Positions 13,201 through 22,200 of a stretch of 64,000 nt of DNA are shown one piece after another. The DNA comes from Margaritifera margaritifera (lineage: Eukaryota > Mollusca > Bivalvia > Unionida > Margaritiferidae), in the NCBI GenBank assembly GCA_029931535.1, contig JAQPZY010001688.1, forward strand, positions 10,362,001 to 10,426,000, written 5' to 3'. Positions within the stretch are counted from its first letter, which is position 1. Each line of letters opens with the position of its first letter. The notes beneath the pieces were generated by a model. It ran no database searches. It was not told where the DNA came from and saw nothing but the letters and a program-made list of their open reading frames with translations. The position numbers and the translations under genes are program-made.

Positions 13201-16200
13201 AGTCAAAATGATGATACATGATAAGGCAGACTATGAGAGTACAGATTAATTTGCAGAAGTATGAATTTCATGCTTGTCTTAATGCCGTACAATCTTGTAC
13301 ATGATGTTGATCATCATCAAGCATAGTAGGTGCTATCAGGTGAACAAAGAAGTTGACTGAGGAAATGGCATTGTTTGCTTATGTTCTTTTTTTCATAAAA
13401 ACTTGGCCATGTTTATCACTAGTGAATAACTTTAACCGCAAAATTTAGTATACTTACCAAAATCACTTTTGTAGGTCATTTTATCCTTTGACACCTCTGA
13501 CCTTTGAGCTTGTCATTGTGCACAGAGTAAGCTTGGTCAAAGCAGCAGTAGAAGAGGTGATTATGTATCATGTCCTAACACGCATACTTTGGCTCAACAA
13601 AAAAAAAAAAGAAACAAAAAATTGCACATTGAGCCATAAATGAAAAAATTGCTTCCTCATGTTTTGCAGTCATCAGACTTAAAATGTACATTAAATCAAG
13701 TTATTTGATATTTGGCATTCATGATAGTTTTTGAGAAAATGTTGTCGAGTTGAGTAGCATAATTCAGCCTGGAAATAACATTTTTGATTGTCTGTTGACT
13801 CCCTAAAATAAACAGACATCAACAAATGTAGTAAAGTCGTCCATCATGCAGAAAAAGTAATGATCGAGATGACCTTTATATACTGGTCAGTATGGAATGA
13901 TCAGGCATGAAGGAAACATGTCACTTGATGTTTATACACAGGTTGCTTTTGTAGATATGGTATTATACTCAATGATTATTGTAAAAATAAGTTTAAAATT
14001 GTCGGCTTTCTTCCTACAGTGTACTCGATGATTAGATGAAATCAAGTAGTGGTCCGAGTCAAAATGATGATAGATGATAAGGCAGACTATGAGAGTACAG
14101 ATTAATCTGCAGAAGTATGAATTTCATGCTTGTCTTAATGCCGTACAATCTTGTACATGATGTTGATCATCATCAAGCATAGTAGGTGCCATCAGGTGAA
14201 CAAAGAAGTTGACCGAGGAAATGGCATTGTTTGCTTATGTTCTTTTTTTCATAAAAACTTGGCCATGTTTATCACTAGTGAATAACTTTAACTGCAAAAT
14301 TTAGTATACTTACCAAAATCACTTTTTGTAGGTCATTTTATCCTTTGACACCTCTGACCTTTGAGCTTGTCATTGTGCACAGAGTAAGCTTGGTCAAAGC
14401 AGCAGTAGAAGAGGTGATTATGTATCATGTCCTAACACGCATACTTTGGCTCAACAAAAAAAAAAAAGAAACAAAAAATGGCACATTGAGCCATAAATGA
14501 AAAAATTGCTTCCTCATGTTTTGCAGTCATCAGACTTAAAATGTACATTAAATCAAGTTATTTGATATTTGGCATTCATGATAGTTTTTGAGAAAATGTT
14601 GTCGAGTTGAGTAGCATAATTCAGCCTGGAAATAACATTTTTGATTGTCTGTTGACTCCCTAAAATAAACAGACATCAACAAATGTAGTAAAGTCGTCCA
14701 TCATGCAGAAAAAGTAATGATCGAGATGACCTTTATATACTGGTCAGTATGGAATGATCAGGCATGAAGGAAACATGTCACTTGGTGTTTATACACAGGT
14801 TGATTTTGTAGATATGGTATTATACTCAATGATTATTGTAAAAATAAGTTTAAAATTGTCGGCTTTCTTCCTACAGTGTACTCGATGATTAGATGAAATC
14901 AAGTAGTGGTCCGATTCAAAATGATGATGCATGATAAGGCAGACTATGAGAGTACAGATTAATCTGCAATAGAAGTAGGGTTATTAATCTCTCTTTAGCT
15001 AGAAAAATGATGCCCATCCCCAGCTGCAGGGCTTGTTAGCATCATTATGCAATAGAAATACCATATTTATGCAAATTTAACAGGGTCATTACCCTTTTTT
15101 GTGACCTGAAAAATGATGTCCATTACCAACTGCAGGGTTATCAAGTGTTATAACTCGTTAAATGCAGTGGATGACTGATTTGTTTGTTTGTTTTTATGGC
15201 GGAGTACTGACAGTGGGTAGGATATAAATGTCCTCCCAATAATATCAGCACCTGGTGCAAATGTACCATCCAGAAATGCTCCAATTGAACTTGAAACGAC
15301 CATGGAAGGGACTGCTGCTGAAGCAGCTGAACATGGCAGACAATGGAGAGATAATGTTCACTTTACTGAGGAAACTGAGTATGATTGTCCAAGTGAGAAA
15401 TGCTGAGAGGGGCAACTAAATCCTTTGATTATGAGAAAGCAATCAGGCATGGGAGAGGGAGAAATTCAATACTATTTCCCCATAATCACCATTAAGTGAC
15501 AAGTTAGGAAAGATGAGTAATCCTCCATGCCTGCAGTAAGCTGTGGTACTCTTCCCTTGTGGTGAGGCTGTGGGGGATTATTCCCTTTCTTGTAAATTCC
15601 TGGATGTAACATTGAATTCTTTTACCATAATCTTAGTTTCATTTCTCTGAACTCTATGATTAAAAATGAAAAGAAAGTAGTGTTCAGAATATAATTGATG
15701 ATACAGTGGAAACTGCCATGAGGGTGCAGAGAAAGAATTTTTTTAGGCAAATAGTTCTTAATATACCAATCTCCACATGCTATGAGGAGACATACAAGCT
15801 AAATTCCTTTGCATTAAGTTAAAGCTTATTTGTGGTGAAAATTGCAGTATGCTCCTAGTGGTCCGAGTCAAAATGATGATAGATGATAAGGCAGACTATG
15901 AGAGTACAGATTAATCTGCAGTGGATGTATGATTTTCATGCTTGTCTTAATGCCGTACAATCTTATACATGAAATTCCTGGAGATAGAGCAAAGTCAGTG
16001 ACCACGGTGATGGAGGGGGGGGGGCATTGTTTTCCTTACCTACTTTTTCGCATAAAATCTTGGTCGTGGTTACATCTTATGAATAACATTATACTGCAAA
16101 CCTTAGTAAGGGAATATATTGTCTTTCCATTTATCTTGTGCTAATTTTGGTGTCAAATTACCAAAATAGCCTTTGATATAGGAAATATTCAATACTTTTT

Positions 16201-19200
16201 TAAGTTTGGTCTGAATTGAATTAGATTTTCATATATCTTTATATCAAATTTATCAGGGTTATTACCCTTCTTATGACCTAGAAAAATGATGTCTATCCCC
16301 AGCTGCACGGTTTGTTAGCATCATTATGCAATAAAATGAAAAAAGAAAAAAACATTTATATATATTTCATTTGTGCCCTACTTCAAATAGGATAGACCCA
16401 TAGCTTTTGGTGGAAAATATGCCAATAGATGAGGGTCTCTGTTGCCTGTTTGACACCATAAGTAGAATGAATATTGCATTTTGTGACCACAGATCTTTCT
16501 GTTGCAGTCTCTCTTTGTTGGTCACAGTTGGGTTCAAGCTTTACCCAGGAATATAAGTTGCGACAAATTTGAATGAATTATGTAGACTTCTTAATTATGA
16601 TGTCTGTTAGACCTGTGTTAGAATTTGTTTTAGAAAACAAAATGCAATTATGGCTGAAGCAGACTGCAGAGTTATATGTATTCTATTAACCTGATCTTAG
16701 TTTCATTTTTTTGAACTCTGATTAAAAATGAAAAGAAAGTAGTGTTCAGAATATAATTGATGATATCGAAAACTGTAATGAGGGTACAGAGAAAGAAAGT
16801 TTTTAGGCAAATAGTTCTAAAAGAACATATCAATCTACCCATGTTGTAAGGAGACATACAGGCTAAATTCTTTTGCATTAAGTCAAAGGTTATTTGTGGT
16901 AAAAATGCAGTATTCTCAATATGGTGTTCATTCAAATGCATGAGATTTTGAAAAGCACAAAATATTCAAGGTTTCAGTTTCATTTCATAGTAATGATAAA
17001 CTTCTACACATCATACCTACTGTTTTATTTCAGCTTATACTTGCCAAAATCACTTCTAAGTTATTTTGAGTGACCTCTGACCTTTGAAGCTCGTCATTGT
17101 GCACATAGTAAGCTTGGCCATAGTATCAATAGAAGTGGTGATTATGTACTATATCCTAACACATATATCCTCAAGACCTTGGCACACAAACCCCCCCCCA
17201 AAATAACACATTGAATCATAAATGCAAAAATTGCTTCCTCTCTCTTCTTTTGCAGTCATTTGACTTAAAATGTACACTAAATCAAGTTGTTAGATATTTG
17301 GCATTTACAACGGTTTTTTAGACGATGTTATTGAGTTAGGTAGCATAATTCATCCTGGAAATAACATTTTGGAAAGCCAGTAACAGGTTCAGCTTTAAAT
17401 ATTGTATTGTAAACATTGTCTATTGACTCCCTAAAGTAAACAGACATTCAGCAAATGTGGTAAAGTAATCCATCATGCAGCAAGTAATGATCAGGATGAC
17501 TTTTTAATACTGGTCAATATGTAATGATCAAGATGACCTTTATATACTGGTCAATATGTAATGATCAAGATAACCTTTATATTCTGGTCAGTATGTAATG
17601 ATCAAGATAACCTTTATATACTGGTCAGTATGTAATGATCACGATAATCTTTATATACTGGTCACTATGTAATGAACAGGCATGAAGGAAACATGTAACT
17701 TGGTCTTTATACACAGGTTGTTGTTTTTGAGATATGGTATTATACTCCATGATTATTGTAAAAACAAGTTTCAAATTATCTGCTTTCTTCCTACTCTGTA
17801 CTCGATGATTAGATGAAATCAAGTAGTGGTCCGAGTCAAAATGATGATAGATGATAAGGCAGACTATGAGAGTACAGATTAATCTGCAGTATAACTATGA
17901 TTTTCATGCTTGTCTTAATGTTGTACAATCTTGAACTTGGAATTCATCACGATAGAGCATAGTAGGTGTCGTCAATCAACAAAGAGGTTGACATAGGGAA
18001 ATGGCATTGTTTTGCTTGCATTCAGTTTTGCATAAGAACTTAGTCAATGCGAATGCTTGTAGAACTTAGTCATTCTGAGTACTTGTAGAACTTAGTCATT
18101 GCGAGTACTTGTAGAACTTAGTCATTGTGAGTACTTGTAGAACTTAGTCATTGTGAGTACTTGTAGAACTTAGTCATTACGAGTACTTGTAGAACTAGTA
18201 TTAGTACCATCATCACCACCCCCTCCCCACCCACACCACCCCAAAATTGAAATTCTTTAAATTTGTTTATGATAAGCATGATGGTACAGAAATTGCACTT
18301 CAGAATATTTAATGATTACTTGAAATATTATGGGCTTTTATGTAATATCAATGGGATTAGTAAAGTTTGAACTAACTTGTGGCTAGGTACTTGTATTTAA
18401 TATCAATGGGATTAGTAAAGTTTGAACTCACTTGTGACTAGGTACCGTTTTCATGCCTGATCAACACAATGGAGTTGCACGGTATTGATTTAAGGCATTG
18501 ATACTGTACTCGGTGATGAGATTATAAAAAGTAGTGGTCAGAGTCATAATGTTGACAAATGATAAGGCAGACAATGAGAGTACAGTGTTGGCTAAAGAGT
18601 TTATTGCACAGTAGTCCAATGCTATAACTTGCCATGGTATAACTACATTCCGTATACAACAAGTGTGCATGAACAGAGAGAATATGTTACAAATACACCA
18701 AATGTTCTAACAATTTGTGTAAATGTCAATTTTTAAAATGAGGGATTATAAAGAATATTTCTGCTGAATATTGCTTGTATTTTAGGGGGGGGGGTTGAAT
18801 TTAAATTGTGAAGCAGGTATTCCTTCTTTGCAAGGGGGCTACTTTCTTAATGTAATTAGTATTTTTGATTATCTCATCTTTTTCAGGTCCATTGTCTTGA
18901 ATATTTGCTAGTTGATTCTAACTGAGAACTACACGTTGAAAGCAATAAATATTGAATTTGCTTTAAAAAATTTAAAAAAAAAAAAAATATTCATTACATG
19001 TCTCCTCCATTTTTACACTATAAACATCAAGTGATGTCATGTTTATTTAAATTTCAGTCCAGAAGAATAAGTGGCTCTGGAAAGGCTAAGGCAAAATGGG
19101 AGAAATATGAAAATAGGAGGTAATTATGTGACGTTTATTAAAGAGAATTTTAAAAATTTGTATTATTTGCAAAGTAAAATATATGTACCTTGTCATAGAT

Positions 19201-22200
19201 GCTTTATAAAATCAGTGGGGTCAGTAATAACCACCAACCATCTGTTATTACAGGTAACTGTTTCTAGTGAAACCAGGACATTCATAAATTTGTAGAATAA
19301 ATTGGTAAGATTTTAGCCATGGATGTTTGTTCCAAGTTCATCATTGGTACTGGCTTACAGTAAAATGCATTGTAGATTTTACAAAAGCATGCCATGTGCA
19401 TGCCAAGCAGTATTTCTGGTTGCATTATTGATTTTTTTCATTATGGGAGTATATATAACAGTATGAAACAATATAACATGATGCTTTACCTAAATTGTCA
19501 GATATATTCAACAAAGACGTGTCTTAAAGACTGAATCCTGACATAATAAGAGGGAAAAGACATACAACAAATAAAATGATTGCAAGACAAGTGAGGTACA
19601 TCGTGCACATTGTCAGTGGTTTACATATAAATAGCCATCAGCTGTAAACCTAATGTGCAGATCGGGGGAAAGGTTGAGTTCAGGATAATTTCAATTAAAC
19701 TGCATTGGTTTGGTTATTGTATAACATTTACATATTTAGACATTTTGTTAAACGTTGCAGTCTTTTTTGCAAGTCTGGTGTGCTGACCACTGAGCCGCTG
19801 CATCTGAAACTTTGCAAGCATAAAGCATGAGCTCATGTTTAAAGTCTGAAAATTGTAGCAGTCTGTAGCTTTAATTAGATTGGGCAATCGGTTGGTTTTA
19901 GCAGCACTTTTTGACACATTATTGGCTATCTCATGCTGAGGAAATGGGTGCTAAGTGCTTTTCACAAGGACATGACTATTTAGCTGACCTGGCTGGTCTG
20001 GGCAGAATAAAAAAAAACATGATCCTAGATTACGAGTCCGATGATGTACCAACTGAGCTACTGCAGTGTATTAACTTTAATTAGAATAAAGTTCAAAACA
20101 AAGAACTTAATTTCCATAACTTTGGTTCCACTGTTAGCATCCGGTATTTCAGTGATGAATGTCCTTTCAGTATGATAACTGGTTATGGAGTTTTGAGCTT
20201 AAGTCGAGTGCACAAATATTTTGAGAATACAGGGCCGTGATTGATAATTGAAATGAACATACAAGTTTGGGATTTACCATTCATTCATGTTCTTTGTCAA
20301 TTCTGTCCAAACAGCAATCTGAAATTAAAACGAATAAACCTGGATGACTTGTGAATCCTTTTCAAAAGGTACGAGTGAATTAGTAATTGTCATATAGAGA
20401 TCTTCAGTGTTGTTAGATTCCTGTACCTTGTTAAAAATCATGTAGGATTTTTTCCTGGAATTTAGCTTAACACAGACAAATAATAATAATCACTTTGATT
20501 GCCACATAAAACATAACTCGTAAATTGGTCTGTGATCAACTCCCCATGCCTCTTTTCAGTCAGGTAAAAACATACGACACCAATGCAGATTCCACACTCC
20601 CCAGAGTTTCTATGAAAAGAAAACTTGACATAGAAGATGAAGAAGTGGAAAAAGAGGTCATCACTAAAAAGAAGATAAAATTGGAACAAAATAAAGATGA
20701 GGAGGCAGTTGATCAAGGTGAGTCTCCACAATGAGCAGAGTTAAATCTAGGCTGTGTTTTTGTGCTAGTGGAATAAAAAAAAATCATTGATGGTCCACTT
20801 AAATTTGGGAGAAGTGTCCACACAGCACAGTGTTGAAATAGCCAACACAAATTTTGCACATCTCTGTCCGTAATGTTACAGGCTGTGAATTCAGCTTAAT
20901 GCATTATAGATATGCATTGACTGAGAGACCAATGGGGGTTTAGCTAGACTGGTAGAGACCAATGGGGGTTTAGCTAGACTGGCAGAGACAGATTGGGGTT
21001 TAGCTAGACTGGCAGAGACAGATGGGGGTTTAGCTAGACTTGTTACACTGCTTCATGTTAACAACTTCATAATTAATACAGTGATAAAAGATAACCAGCC
21101 TCACTATATGCAAGAGGTGTTTTGCAAACATGCTAGTGACTTTTTTGCAGGAATTTTTTTATATAACAGCAAGGCCAATTTTTTATCAGACTTAGTAGGA
21201 ATGATTCTTAAGGCATGCTGTAGTCCACTCTGGTTTCTGTAGCAAGGGTGTGGTTTCTTTAGCAAGTAGCCGGAAAATCTGTTTTTGACTTCTAGAATGG
21301 TTGAGCCAATTTTGATCAAACTTGTTTGAAAAGTTTCATGGGATATGTTCTACCAGAATTGTGTGTGGGATGGCTCCCCTTGCAGTGATGTTGATTCCAT
21401 AGCAACCATATGGAAAATCTATTTTCAACTTTTCCAGAACAACTGAGCCAAGTTTGATTAAACTTGGTGGAAATGTTTTTTTAGGGCATGCTGTATTAGA
21501 TTGTTCTGCAGGTTAACACTCCTAACAATGATATGGCTTCCATGGAAAACCTGTTTTCTATTTTCTGACGAGTCAATTTTGTTTTGATTAAACTTGGATG
21601 AAACTGTTTTTGTGACAGTGCCAGATTTGTGTTTAGAGTGGCTCTCCTGGCAATGGTGTGGCTTCTTTAGCAAGAAGGTGGAAAACCTATTTTCATCTTC
21701 TTTGGCTACATATCCTCGTTACATTGAGGGGGGGGGGACACCTTTTCCATCTTTATGTTGATCCATCTGTGCATCTGTTCAGATTTCTTGTAACCAGCAT
21801 AGCTCTGCAACCCTTACACATAATTAGATGCCATTTGGTAGACAAATTTTCCGTTACAGGTAGATGGGTCTTTTAAAGGTTTCTTTTTTTATCCACCTGC
21901 CTAAAAGGAGAGCATATTATGTTATGATGTCTGTCTGTATATGACCAATTTCATTTCTGCACAATAACTCGCATTGTTCACCATCTTGTCACTAAACTTT
22001 CTGGATGGTTTGCACTTAGGGTGGGGAAAAACCCAATCTGTTTTGGGTTCACAAGATCAGAGGTCAAGGTCATTGAGTTTCAAAGAAGAAAAATGGTTTC
22101 CACACAATAACTTGAGTTCTCCATCATCTACAGTTACTAAACCGGTTACTGCACAATAACATTAGGTCTACATCACAGACCTGGACCAAACTTTGTGGAA

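Larger units (their letters stand above)
12240..14960 (+). repeat. Tandem segmental duplication, about 0.83-0.86 kb units with snoRNA B
   Basis: Three complete near-identical units plus the start of a fourth. The snoRNA unit recurs at 12337, 13163, 14020 and 14877 (spacing 826, 857, 857 bp). Each unit also carries ttgtacatgatgttgatcat, a tttatcctttgacacctctg block, an A-rich run and the tatactggtcagtatggaat segment. Small indels in the A run explain much of the spacing difference. Confidence 0.95.
15000..16340 (+). repeat. Diverged relatives of the 0.85-kb unit plus unrelated insert
   Basis: Repeats of aaaaatgatgyccatccccagctgcagg...gttagcatcattatgcaata occur at about 15003, 15110 and 16280, each with an AATGATGC/GCATCATT inverted pair. 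A truncated snoRNA B and its tail follow at 15857-15960. The segment 15180-15640 between them is not part of the duplicated unit. Confidence 0.65.
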
